Shown here piece after piece: positions 34,546-42,356 of a stretch of 64,000 nucleotides of DNA; within the stretch, counting starts at the first letter, position 1; the number at the start of each line of letters is the position of its first letter. The position numbers were made by a program, and so were the translations under genes. This stretch comes from Rhodoferax sp. (GTDB lineage: Bacteria > Pseudomonadota > Gammaproteobacteria > Burkholderiales > Burkholderiaceae_C), in contig JACKLK010000016.1 of the NCBI GenBank assembly GCA_024236015.1, positions 1-64,000 of the forward strand. Reading direction: 5' to 3'. The notes under the pieces were generated by a model. The model did not search any database, was not told the origin of the DNA, and was given only the letters and a program-made list of their open reading frames with translations.

Positions 34546-35732
34546 CAAGCCCGATCGACCCGCACGCCGGGTTTCGCGCAGAATTGCGCAGCTTTTTCCG
34601 GGACAAGGTCCCGGCCGATCTTCGCGCGCGGCTACGCAGCGGCCTTCGTCCGACCCCTCGGGAGTGGACCGAGTGGCAGGCTGTCATGCACCGGCAGGGC
34701 TGGGGAGCACCGACATGGCCGGTGCAATACGGTGGCACCGGCTGGTCCGCCGAGCAGTTGTACGTATTCGAGCAAGAGGCTGCGCGCGCCGATGCGCCCG
34801 TCCAGTTCCACCAAGGACTGGAGTTGATCGGCCCGATCCTGTTCACCTATGGATCGGCCGAGCAGAAGGCACGATTTCTGCCGCGGATTCTGTCCGGTGA
34901 GGACTGGTGGTGCCAGGGGTATTCCGAACCCAATGCCGGATCCGACCTGGCCGCGCTGCGCACCAGCGCGGTCCTGGAGGGCGACCACTATCGCGTGAAT
35001 GGCCAGAAGTTGTGGACCAGTTTTGCGCGAGAGGCGAGCATGATGTTCTGTCTCGTGCGCACGGATGCCTCGTTGCGCAAGCAGGACGGCATATCGTTGC
35101 TGTTGATCGACATGCAGTCGCCGGGCCTGCGCATCCGGCCGATCCGGACGCTGGACGAGCACTATCACGTGAATGAAGTGTTCCTCGACGACGTCATGGT
35201 CCCGGCTGCCAACCTGGTCGGTGAAGAGGGCAAGGGCTGGACCTACGGCAAGGTGCTGCTCAAGCGCGAGCGTGGCATGACGGCGATTCTCGGCCTGCGC
35301 CTGGCGCGCCAGCTGGAGTGGATTGCCGAACTGGCGGGTCAGACGCCGGCCCATGGCGGCACCCTGGCGCAGGACCCGGTATTCGCACACAAGCTGGCGC
35401 AGTTGCAGATCGAAGTGATGGCGCTCGACACCATGGGCCAGCGTACCGTGGCCGATGTGATGGCGGGGCTCGACTCGGGATTGCGGGGTTCGATGCTCAA
35501 GGTCCGCTGGTCGGAGATCCTGCAGCGCTCGACCGAGCTGTGGGTCGAGGTCGTGGGTGATGCCGCCCATGCCTTTGCTCCATTGGGCGACGCGGCGCAG
35601 CTCGATGCGCAGCCCGCGTATCCGATGCCCGGTCCGATGAATGCCTATCTGCATTCGCGCGTGACCTCGATCTACGGCGGTGCCAACGAGATTCAGCGCA
35701 ACATCATTGCGCACCGCGCACTTGGACTCTAG
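34542..35732 (+). CDS. Acyl-CoA dehydrogenase, subunit candidate A
   Basis: The 396-residue FAD protein has the standard ACAD layout: GWGAPTWPVQYGGTGW (N-domain), GYSEPNAGSDLAAL (FAD/substrate region), VNGQKLWTSFA, and C-terminal YGGANEIQRNIIAHRALGL. At the position where MCAD has its catalytic Glu (YEGTSQIQR) this protein has YGGANEIQR, so the base must lie elsewhere or on the partner. It is encoded 12 bp before a second, dissimilar ACAD gene, an arrangement seen for alpha2beta2 enzymes acting on steroid or cyclic acyl-CoAs. Confidence 0.9.
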   Translation: MTSPIDPHAGFRAELRSFFRDKVPADLRARLRSGLRPTPREWTEWQAVMHRQGWGAPTWPVQYGGTGWSAEQLYVFEQEAARADAPVQFHQGLELIGPILFTYGSAEQKARFLPRILSGEDWWCQGYSEPNAGSDLAALRTSAVLEGDHYRVNGQKLWTSFAREASMMFCLVRTDASLRKQDGISLLLIDMQSPGLRIRPIRTLDEHYHVNEVFLDDVMVPAANLVGEEGKGWTYGKVLLKRERGMTAILGLRLARQLEWIAELAGQTPAHGGTLAQDPVFAHKLAQLQIEVMALDTMGQRTVADVMAGLDSGLRGSMLKVRWSEILQRSTELWVEVVGDAAHAFAPLGDAAQLDAQPAYPMPGPMNAYLHSRVTSIYGGANEIQRNIIAHRALGL

Positions 35733-35744
35733 GACACCCACGCG

Positions 35745-36890
35745 ATGCATTTTTCGTTGGACGCAGAACAGCAACAGTTTCAGGAGAGTGCTGCGCGCTT
35801 CTTTCGCGACAAGGCCGGCTTCGAACGATGGCGCGCCAGCTGCGAGGCCGGCGTCCCGTTTGACCGGGCCTTGTGGTCCGACATGGCGGAGTTCGGCTGG
35901 TTGGCACTCAACCTGCCCGAAGACTGCGGCGGTTTCAGCGCCGAGCCGGTCTACACGAACCTTCTGATGGAGCAGGCCGGCCGCGCGTTGTCGCGTGAGC
36001 CGCTGGTGGGCAGCTGCGTGATCGCGGCGAAGTTGATTCCGCACCTGGCCGAACCCTTGCGCGGCGAACTGGCCGACGCGATCATGGCAGGCAAGGCCGT
36101 CGTGGCGCTGGCGCATGGTGAATCGCAGGCGCGCTTCGACCTGGCCGACGTTCAGGTCCGCGCGCAGGAGGCGGGCAAGGGCTACACGCTGCATGGCCAG
36201 AAGTCCCACGTGCCCGATGGTGCCGCGGCTGACTGGTTCATCGTGCCCGCACGCAGCAGCGGCGAGGCCCGCGACCGCGACGGCATCAGCCTGTTCCTGG
36301 TGCCGGCCAGCAGCCGTGGCCTGACGCGCCATGGCGTCCGCAGTGCGGACCATCGGCACCATGCGCGCCTGCAACTGGACGCGACACCGGTGGATACGAA
36401 TGCCCTGATCGGCAAACCGGGCCAAGGCCTGGAGCTGCTCGAGATGGCGGTCGACCATGCCATCGTGGCCGGCCTGGCGCAGGCCGTCGGCATCATGGAG
36501 GCCTTGCGCGACGAGACCTTGGCCTACCTGAAGACCCGCAAGCAGTTCGGCGTGCCCATCGGCAGCTTTCAGGTGCTGCAACACCGCATGGTCGACATGG
36601 AGATCGCCTGCGAAGAGGCACGTGCCATGTTGTGGCAGGCAAGCTCCCACCTGTTGTCGCCTTCCGCGCAGCGGCGGCGCGCCGTGTCGGCCGCCAAGGT
36701 TCGGGTCGGGCAGACGTCGTTGTTCGTCGGGCACCAGGCGGTGCAATTGCACGGCGGCATCGGAACCACCGACGAACTCATCGTCAGCCATTACCTCAAG
36801 CGGCTGCTCATGCTGGAGTCGAGTTTCGGCCATGCGGATTTCCACCGTCGCCGCTTCATCGACGCCGATGCCGAGCTGGCGGCTGCCTGA
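35745..36890 (+). CDS. Acyl-CoA dehydrogenase, subunit candidate B
   Basis: The 381-residue protein begins MHFSLDAEQQQFQESAARFF and has the ACAD N-domain, a beta-domain, and C-terminal VGHQAVQLHGGIGTTDE, the FAD-contact motif. The terminal region LLMLESSFGHADFHRR has a Glu near the MCAD catalytic position. Together with the upstream gene it may form a heteromeric dehydrogenase that introduces the 2,3-double bond in the CoA-activated intermediate. Confidence 0.9.
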   Translation: MHFSLDAEQQQFQESAARFFRDKAGFERWRASCEAGVPFDRALWSDMAEFGWLALNLPEDCGGFSAEPVYTNLLMEQAGRALSREPLVGSCVIAAKLIPHLAEPLRGELADAIMAGKAVVALAHGESQARFDLADVQVRAQEAGKGYTLHGQKSHVPDGAAADWFIVPARSSGEARDRDGISLFLVPASSRGLTRHGVRSADHRHHARLQLDATPVDTNALIGKPGQGLELLEMAVDHAIVAGLAQAVGIMEALRDETLAYLKTRKQFGVPIGSFQVLQHRMVDMEIACEEARAMLWQASSHLLSPSAQRRRAVSAAKVRVGQTSLFVGHQAVQLHGGIGTTDELIVSHYLKRLLMLESSFGHADFHRRRFIDADAELAAA

Positions 36891-36971
36891 GGCCTGTGTG
36901 GCGTTTCTGCGGCGCCGGGCGACCTCCGTTCGGCCCGTGCGGCCCCTTTTTCCACCCATTCCTGGAGCAAC

Positions 36972-37739
36972 ATGAACTTCATCAAGACCGAGGTCAAGGA
37001 CCACATCGCCACCGTCGTGATCGACGCACCACCTGTCAATGCCGTTTCGTTCGAGCTGATGAAGGAGATCATCGCGACCTTCGATGCATTGAGCGAAACG
37101 GACGACGTGCGGGTGGCGGTCCTGACCGGGGCGGGCAAGGTGTTCTCGGCCGGTGTCGACATCAAGTCGCGCGTCGGCGCGCAATACCAGCCGGGCGACC
37201 GTCTGGCCAATGCCCGCCTGGCGCGTGAGATGAGTTATTGCATGATCGAGTGCAAGAAGCCCATCATTGCCGCCGTCAACGGTCCGGCACTGGGTGCCGG
37301 TCTCGGGCTGGCGTCGTCGTGCGACATCCTGGTCTGCTCGGAAACGGCGTCGTTCGGCCTGCCCGAGATCGACGTGGGCCTGATGGGTGGAGGCAAACAC
37401 GCCATGCGGCTGTTCGGTCATTCCCTGACCCGGCGCATGATGCTCACCGGTTACCGTGTTCCGGCGTCGGAGCTGTACCGTCTGGGTATCGTGGAGGCCG
37501 CATTGCCCGCAGCGGAGTTGATGCCGTACGCACTGGACATGGCCGCCGTGATCGCCTCCAAGAGCCCGATCGCGAGCCGTACCGCCAAGCACTCGGCCTC
37601 GACCATCGAGTCCATGGGCCTGCGTGACGGCTATCGCTTCGAGCAGACGCTGACCGCCGACCTGGGCCGCACCGAAGACTCCAGGGAGTCGATGCGTGCC
37701 TTTGCCGAGAAGCGCAAGCCGGTCTTTACGGGGCGTTGA
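36972..37739 (+). CDS. Enoyl-CoA hydratase/isomerase (crotonase) family protein
   Basis: The 255-residue crotonase has an oxyanion-hole stretch FSAGVDIKSR and GPALGAGLGLASSCDIL. The Glu equivalent to rat hydratase Glu164 is present in FGLPEIDVGL, but the Glu144 position is Gly (GAGLGLA). One-Glu crotonases often act as isomerases, hydrolases or specialised hydratases. It ends the IclR operon, 81 bp after the second acyl-CoA dehydrogenase, and should act on the resulting enoyl-CoA. Confidence 0.88.
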   Translation: MNFIKTEVKDHIATVVIDAPPVNAVSFELMKEIIATFDALSETDDVRVAVLTGAGKVFSAGVDIKSRVGAQYQPGDRLANARLAREMSYCMIECKKPIIAAVNGPALGAGLGLASSCDILVCSETASFGLPEIDVGLMGGGKHAMRLFGHSLTRRMMLTGYRVPASELYRLGIVEAALPAAELMPYALDMAAVIASKSPIASRTAKHSASTIESMGLRDGYRFEQTLTADLGRTEDSRESMRAFAEKRKPVFTGR

Positions 37740-37828
37740 CCACAGGCATACTCGGCGGGCCGATGCGGGCTGAACCTCGGCAGGCGCATGCGTCGGCATC
37801 CTTTCGTCATCGCTCAGGGAGAACGTCA

Positions 37829-38965
37829 ATGAAAACCACCACATCCTTCGCCGCGGCCATCGTGCTTGCCGCACTGGCCGGCGGCCTGCAGGCCCAGACC
37901 ACCATCGAACCCGCCAAGCCGATACAGCCCAAGACACAGACCGGCAAGCTCAATGCGATCACCGACGTGCCCGGCATCGAGGTCGGCAACTTCGAGCAGC
38001 GTTTCACCGGCACCACGGTGGTGCTGGCGCCCAAGGGTGCGGTCGGCGGCGTCGACGTGCGCGGCTCGGCCCCTGGCACGCGCGAGACCGACCTGCTGGA
38101 TCCGACCAATCTGGTCGACAAGGTGGATGCGGTGGTGCTGACCGGTGGCAGTGCCTTCGGGCTGGATGCCGCCCACGGCGTGATGATGTGGCTGGAAGAG
38201 AACAAACGCGGCTGGAACGTCGGCCGGGGCAACGTGGTGCCGATCGTGCCCGCGGCCGTGTTGTACGACCCCGGCCGTTTCGGGCGCGCCTTCAACGACC
38301 GGCCCACGCACGTATTCGGACGCAAGGCGGCGGAGAACGCGTCCGCCGGCCCGGTGGCGATGGGCAATGTCGGCGCGGGTGCCGGCGCCATCGCCGGCGG
38401 CCTCAAGGGTGGCCTGGGCACGGCGAGCACCGACCTGGGCAACGGTGTCATCGTGGGCGCCATCGTCGCGGTGAATCCGGGCGGCTCGACCGTGAACCCG
38501 GCCACAGGCGAGTTCTATGCGAAGTACCTCGAGGTGGGTGACGAGTTCGGCCCCTTGAAGGCGCCATTCGCCCAGGGCCGGGCCACGGGCGATGTGTTTG
38601 CACTCGGTGCCGGCGAGCCGGTCAAGAACACCACCATCGCCGTGGTCGCGACCAATGTCAAGCTGACCAAGGCCCAGGCCCAGAAGATCGCCGAGATGGC
38701 CCAGGACGGCCTGGCCCGTGCGATCCGTCCCGCGCACACCATGTTCGACGGCGACACCGTGTTCGTGCTGGGCACCGGCACGATCGACCTGGACACGCTC
38801 AAGCAGGAGGCGACCTGGGGCTTCACGCCGGCCAACATCAATCTGCTGGGATCCACCGCCGCCGACACGCTGGCACGTGCCATCGTGCGGGCCATGCTGC
38901 ATGCCGAGACCGTCGGCACGACGCCGAGCTACAAGGACCGGTTTCCGGCGGCCTTCGGCAAGTGA
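37829..38965 (+). CDS. P1-family (DmpA-like) aminopeptidase/esterase
   Basis: The 378-residue protein has a signal peptide (MKTTTSFAAAIVLAALAGG, cleaved near LQAQT). The conserved core includes ITDVPGIEVGNFEQRFTG, LTGGSAFGLDAAHGVMMW and GNVGAGAGAIAGGLKGG. NTTIAVVATNVKL marks the autoproteolytic region in which an N-terminal Ser/Thr nucleophile is generated; here a Thr is in place. Such enzymes release D- or beta-amino acids from peptides or amides. Start 37829 follows AGGGAGA. It is monocistronic, converging with the GNAT gene. Confidence 0.9.
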   Translation: MKTTTSFAAAIVLAALAGGLQAQTTIEPAKPIQPKTQTGKLNAITDVPGIEVGNFEQRFTGTTVVLAPKGAVGGVDVRGSAPGTRETDLLDPTNLVDKVDAVVLTGGSAFGLDAAHGVMMWLEENKRGWNVGRGNVVPIVPAAVLYDPGRFGRAFNDRPTHVFGRKAAENASAGPVAMGNVGAGAGAIAGGLKGGLGTASTDLGNGVIVGAIVAVNPGGSTVNPATGEFYAKYLEVGDEFGPLKAPFAQGRATGDVFALGAGEPVKNTTIAVVATNVKLTKAQAQKIAEMAQDGLARAIRPAHTMFDGDTVFVLGTGTIDLDTLKQEATWGFTPANINLLGSTAADTLARAIVRAMLHAETVGTTPSYKDRFPAAFGK

Positions 38966-39059
38966 TGCCCGGGTGAGCCGCGCGCCGGCGCACTTCGGCG
39001 CCGGTTCGGCGCGTTCGACCTGAAGAACACCCGGGCCGGACGCGGATGGCGTGTGTGGC

Positions 39060-39530
39060 TCACGGCGTCGCCGCCATGTGCTTGTGCAGCCGCACAGCGT
39101 CGATCCGGCCCTCGTAATAACCGCCGACCATGCCGCCCTGGCGATAACCCAGGTGCTGGTAGAAGGCGATGGCGTTGACGTTGTCGGCACGGCACTCGAG
39201 CCGGATCTCGGTGCTGCCGGCCAGCCGCGCCGAGTGTTCGAGCCAGCGCAACAACTGCTTGCCCATGCCCCGGTGCCGCAGCAGCGGCGAGACGGCCAGC
39301 AACACCAGATGGGCGGCACCGTCGTCCGGATACTGCATGATGCCGAAACCCTCGAGGCGCTCGTCCTTCAGCAGCACCGCCACGTTTGTCGACGCGTCGT
39401 CGACGGCCTGAGCCACCCGCTGCGTCGTCCAGCTCCAGCCCAGGCCGTGCTCGATCCAGTCGCGCGACATGCGGGCGATGGCATGCGCTTCGGCGCGATG
39501 CGCCAGGCGGATCGTGGGCGGGGCGGGCAT
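39060..39530 (-). CDS. GNAT-family N-acetyltransferase
   Basis: The 156-residue protein MPAPPTIRLAHRAEAHAIAR has the acetyl-CoA pyrophosphate loop LLRHRGMGKQLLRWLE and the C-terminal NAIAFYQHLGYRQGG strand-helix of GNATs. Start 39530 is used because the upstream extension lacks coding character. It lies 114 bp after the crotonase gene of the CoA-transferase operon on the same strand. The acceptor is unknown. Confidence 0.85.
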   Translation of the reverse strand: MPAPPTIRLAHRAEAHAIARMSRDWIEHGLGWSWTTQRVAQAVDDASTNVAVLLKDERLEGFGIMQYPDDGAAHLVLLAVSPLLRHRGMGKQLLRWLEHSARLAGSTEIRLECRADNVNAIAFYQHLGYRQGGMVGGYYEGRIDAVRLHKHMAATP

Positions 39531-39644
39531 GGGGGGATTGTGGCGGCAAGGGCCGGTCAGCCTGCCTGCGAGCAAGCCGCCGCCGGTCCGGCTCGCCTTG
39601 CCGCCGCGCGGGCCGCGTGCCTGCGACGGTGTGCGCGGCAGCGA

Positions 39645-40421
39645 TCACTTGCGCAACTGTCGTTGCGTATAGGCCAGGATGCGGTCCTTGAGGCCGGCGC
39701 GCGCCGCCGATGCGACCAATGCGGCCAGGTCGGCCGCGGCGCCGCTAGCGGCGCGGGGGCGGCGACTGCTTTCGGTTGCGGCATGGACGGCCGCGTGGGT
39801 CGTGGCGTCGAGTCGGCGCGCGGCCGTGCAGCGCGCGTGCAGATCGTCGGCCAGCGTGGCGCGCGCCACCTGGCGCTGCGCCAGGCCATGCGAGAGAGCC
39901 GCGTCGGCGGCTATCGTCTCGCCGGTCTCGATCCAGCGGTGGGTGACGGATGCGCCCACGGCCTCGGCCAGCCGTGCCGTTCCCAGCACCAGGCCGAAAC
40001 CCGCGCCAGGAAAGGCGAACTGCGCGTCGTCGACGATCCAGCGCTCCGAGCAGGCGCAGAAAATGTCGGCGCCCGCACCCATGGTGCGGCCATGGGCCAG
40101 CGCCAGCGTGGGAAAGGGCGCGGCATGGATGGCCTGCAGCATCAGTTCGACCCGCGTGAATCGCGCCAGCAGGCTGTCGTCGGTCTCGAGTTCCAGCGCT
40201 GACAGGTCGAAGCCGGTGCAGAAGTGCCGGCCTTCACCCGAGAGCACCAGCAGGCGGGTCGGTTCCTGGTGCGCCTGTTGCACGGCGGCGCTGATACCGG
40301 CGACCAGCGCGGCGGACAAGGCGTTGCCCTTGTCCGGACGGTTCAGCCGCAGATGCACGATGCCATCGTCGCGCGAGACCTGCACGATGGCCGGATCACC
40401 CGGAGCCGTCGCTGCATTCAT
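39645..40421 (-). CDS. Crotonase-fold protein lacking both catalytic glutamates
   Basis: The 258-residue protein has the crotonase oxyanion-hole segments HFCTGFDLSAL and GRTMGAGADIFCACS. The Glu144 position of rat hydratase is Asp (GAGADI), and the Glu164 position is Gly (FAFPGAGFGL). It is therefore not a standard hydratase; a hydrolase, isomerase or desulfinase-like side role is possible. The start overlaps the stop of the thiol dioxygenase gene (ATGA, 40418-40421), so it is part of the same operon. Confidence 0.82.
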   Translation of the reverse strand: MNAATAPGDPAIVQVSRDDGIVHLRLNRPDKGNALSAALVAGISAAVQQAHQEPTRLLVLSGEGRHFCTGFDLSALELETDDSLLARFTRVELMLQAIHAAPFPTLALAHGRTMGAGADIFCACSERWIVDDAQFAFPGAGFGLVLGTARLAEAVGASVTHRWIETGETIAADAALSHGLAQRQVARATLADDLHARCTAARRLDATTHAAVHAATESSRRPRAASGAAADLAALVASAARAGLKDRILAYTQRQLRK

Positions 40422-41008
40422 GCCGCGCTCCCGGCCCACAGGTTGGGCACGAGCGTGTTGGAATAACCCGACACGAAGGGTTTGGCGATTCCGGTGTCCG
40501 GCGAAAACGCGTGGCGCTCGATGCGTCCGATGTTGCCCCCGTACAGATGGATGCTGATCGAGACGCGGTCGTCGAACGCGTTGCGCACCTGGTGGATATC
40601 GCCGATGCGGGGCGACACCCGGTCGATGTCACCGGGCTCGAGTCGTTCTTCGTCGGCATCTGCCACGAGTTCGCCGCGGTCGTTGCGGGAGAACCGTTGG
40701 CCGCACTCGGCCCCGCGCAGCATGGCGATGATGCCCCAGACCGTGTGGTCGTGGATCGGCGTCTTCTGCCCCGGCCCCCAGACGAAGCTGACCAGCGAGA
40801 AGCGGTCGAGCGGGTCGCCGTACAGCAGGTGTTGCTGGTAGTAGCGGGCGTCGGGCACCGCCATCGCATCGGGCAGCCAGTCGTCGTGCGCCACCAGTGC
40901 ACGCATCAGCGGCGCCGCCTGTTCCAGCAGCTGCTCCTCGGCCACGGGGCCTTTCTCGACGAGCCGGGTCATTTGCTGCACGAATTCCAGCAGACGGTTG
41001 CCAGGCAT
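40418..41008 (-). CDS. mdo: Gln-type thiol dioxygenase (3-mercaptopropionate dioxygenase-like)
   Basis: The 196-residue cupin has the three-His iron site of cysteine-dioxygenase-type enzymes: His86 and His88 in PIHDH and His154 in SISIHLYGG, with the Ser152-His154-Tyr156 triad. At the position of the carboxylate-binding Arg60 of mammalian cysteine dioxygenase (YTRNL) it has Gln59 (YYQQHLL), the mark of Gln-type enzymes that prefer 3-mercaptopropionate. The product would be 3-sulfinopropionate. A class III CoA-transferase gene lies 4 bp upstream in the operon, matching the known 3-sulfinopropionyl-CoA route of Burkholderiales. Confidence 0.85.
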   Translation of the reverse strand: MPGNRLLEFVQQMTRLVEKGPVAEEQLLEQAAPLMRALVAHDDWLPDAMAVPDARYYQQHLLYGDPLDRFSLVSFVWGPGQKTPIHDHTVWGIIAMLRGAECGQRFSRNDRGELVADADEERLEPGDIDRVSPRIGDIHQVRNAFDDRVSISIHLYGGNIGRIERHAFSPDTGIAKPFVSGYSNTLVPNLWAGSAA

Positions 41009-41012
41009 GACG

Positions 41013-42194
41013 CTACTCCTCGGTCGTCGACGCTGCGCCGGCGGCGTATTGCCGGCGAACCGCGTCGGTGTGCTGGCCCAGCCCCGGCGGCGGCCTGCGG
41101 ATCGCAAACCCCTGGCCGTTGACCCGGATGGGCGAGGCAAAGGTCCGGGTGGTGTCGCCCGTGGGCAAGGTCAGTTCCTGCACCCAGCCCATGTGCCGGG
41201 TCTGTGCATCGTCCAGCGCGGCAGCATAGTCGTTGATGCGCGCGTGCGGAACACCCGCGGCCTCGAACGCCGCGATCCAGTGGTCGACCGGCTTGTTACC
41301 GAAGGTGGCTTCCAGGATGTCCTTGAGCGCCGCCTGGTTGGCCGCGCGGTCGGTGGTGGTCGCGAACCGGGGGTCCTGCGCCAACGCGGGCAGTTCGACC
41401 ACACGGCATACGGCGAGCCAGAGCTTGTGGTTGCCCGCCGCCACGGCGAAATAACCGTCGCGGGCCTTGAACGCCTGGTAGGGCGCATTGCGCGGGTGGG
41501 CGGAACCCAGCTTGCGCGGGCTGACGCCATTGCCGAAATATTCGCTGGTCTGCAGCGCACCGACACCCAGGGTGCAGCCGAACATCGGCACGTCGATGTG
41601 CGCGCCTTTTCCGCCGGCGCGCACATGGGCCAGGGATGCGGCAATCGAGAACGCAGCATACAGGCCCGATGCGAAGTCGGACAGCGGCACGCCGCACTTG
41701 ACCGGCGCGCCATCGGCTTCGCCGGTCACGCTCATGACGCCGGCGGCGGCCTGTATGGTCAGGTCGAATCCGCCTTCGGTCGCACGCGGGCCGCTCTGGC
41801 CATAGGCGGAGATCGAGCAATACAACAGGCGGGGATGCGCGTCGGCAAAGCTGGCATAACCCAGGCCGAGCCGGTCCATCACACCGGGACGATTGTTCTC
41901 GACCACGACGTCGGCATCCAGGATCAACCGGCGCGCCAGCGCCACGTCGTCGTCCTGCTTGAGGTCGAGCACGACCGAGCGCTTGTTCCGGTTGAGCGAC
42001 GCGAAGTTCTCGCTGTACCCGTTGCGCAAGGGTGGCCATTGGCGCAAGCCGTCACCGGCCGGCGGCTCCACCTTCACGACGTCGGCGCCGAAATCGGCCA
42101 GCAGCATGGCGGAAAAAGGGCCGGCGGCGGTCGAGCAGAACTCGATCACGCGAACACCCGCAAGAGGAAGGTTGGCGGAGGCGGTGGTGGTCAT
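41013..42194 (-). CDS. Class III (CaiB/BaiF) CoA-transferase
   Basis: The 393-residue protein has the family opening GVRVIEFCSTAAGPFSAMLLADFGADVVKVE, split here as GVRVIEF and LADFGADVVKVEPP, then KRSVVLDLKQDDD, VVVENNRPGVMDRLGLGY, and the catalytic Asp in GGFDLTIQAAAGVMSVTG. It transfers CoA between carboxylates. Next to the thiol dioxygenase, 3-sulfinopropionate is a plausible acceptor, by analogy with the class III transferase of Variovorax. Start 42194 (MTTTASANLP) is chosen; the longer frame to 42341 is Arg-rich and non-coding in appearance. Confidence 0.88.
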   Translation of the reverse strand: MTTTASANLPLAGVRVIEFCSTAAGPFSAMLLADFGADVVKVEPPAGDGLRQWPPLRNGYSENFASLNRNKRSVVLDLKQDDDVALARRLILDADVVVENNRPGVMDRLGLGYASFADAHPRLLYCSISAYGQSGPRATEGGFDLTIQAAAGVMSVTGEADGAPVKCGVPLSDFASGLYAAFSIAASLAHVRAGGKGAHIDVPMFGCTLGVGALQTSEYFGNGVSPRKLGSAHPRNAPYQAFKARDGYFAVAAGNHKLWLAVCRVVELPALAQDPRFATTTDRAANQAALKDILEATFGNKPVDHWIAAFEAAGVPHARINDYAAALDDAQTRHMGWVQELTLPTGDTTRTFASPIRVNGQGFAIRRPPPGLGQHTDAVRRQYAAGAASTTEE

Positions 42195-42356
42195 GATGGC
42201 ATGGGGACTTCTCGTTGGCGTTGACGCGTCGCGGGCGCCTGTGCGGCGACGCCGGGCTTTCGCGACGCATTGTCGCGGCACGGTTTGCCGTCGCGCCATT
42301 GTCATGGACGCTGGCCGCCGTTGCACGTGGCAGCGGCCCACGCCATCAACCCGGCC

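Noticed and set aside
34632..37937. A 1101-residue minus-strand open frame across the acyl-CoA dehydrogenase and crotonase genes
   Set aside because: It lies fully opposite three well-supported genes, is rich in His, Arg, Gln and Gly, and has no recognisable domain. This is the usual shadow frame of high-GC coding DNA.
38968..39035. Inverted CCCGGGT/ACCCGGG pair between the P1 peptidase and GNAT genes as a bidirectional terminator
   Set aside because: The arms are 54 bp apart, there is no T or A tract, and the GC-rich background makes such a pair likely by chance.
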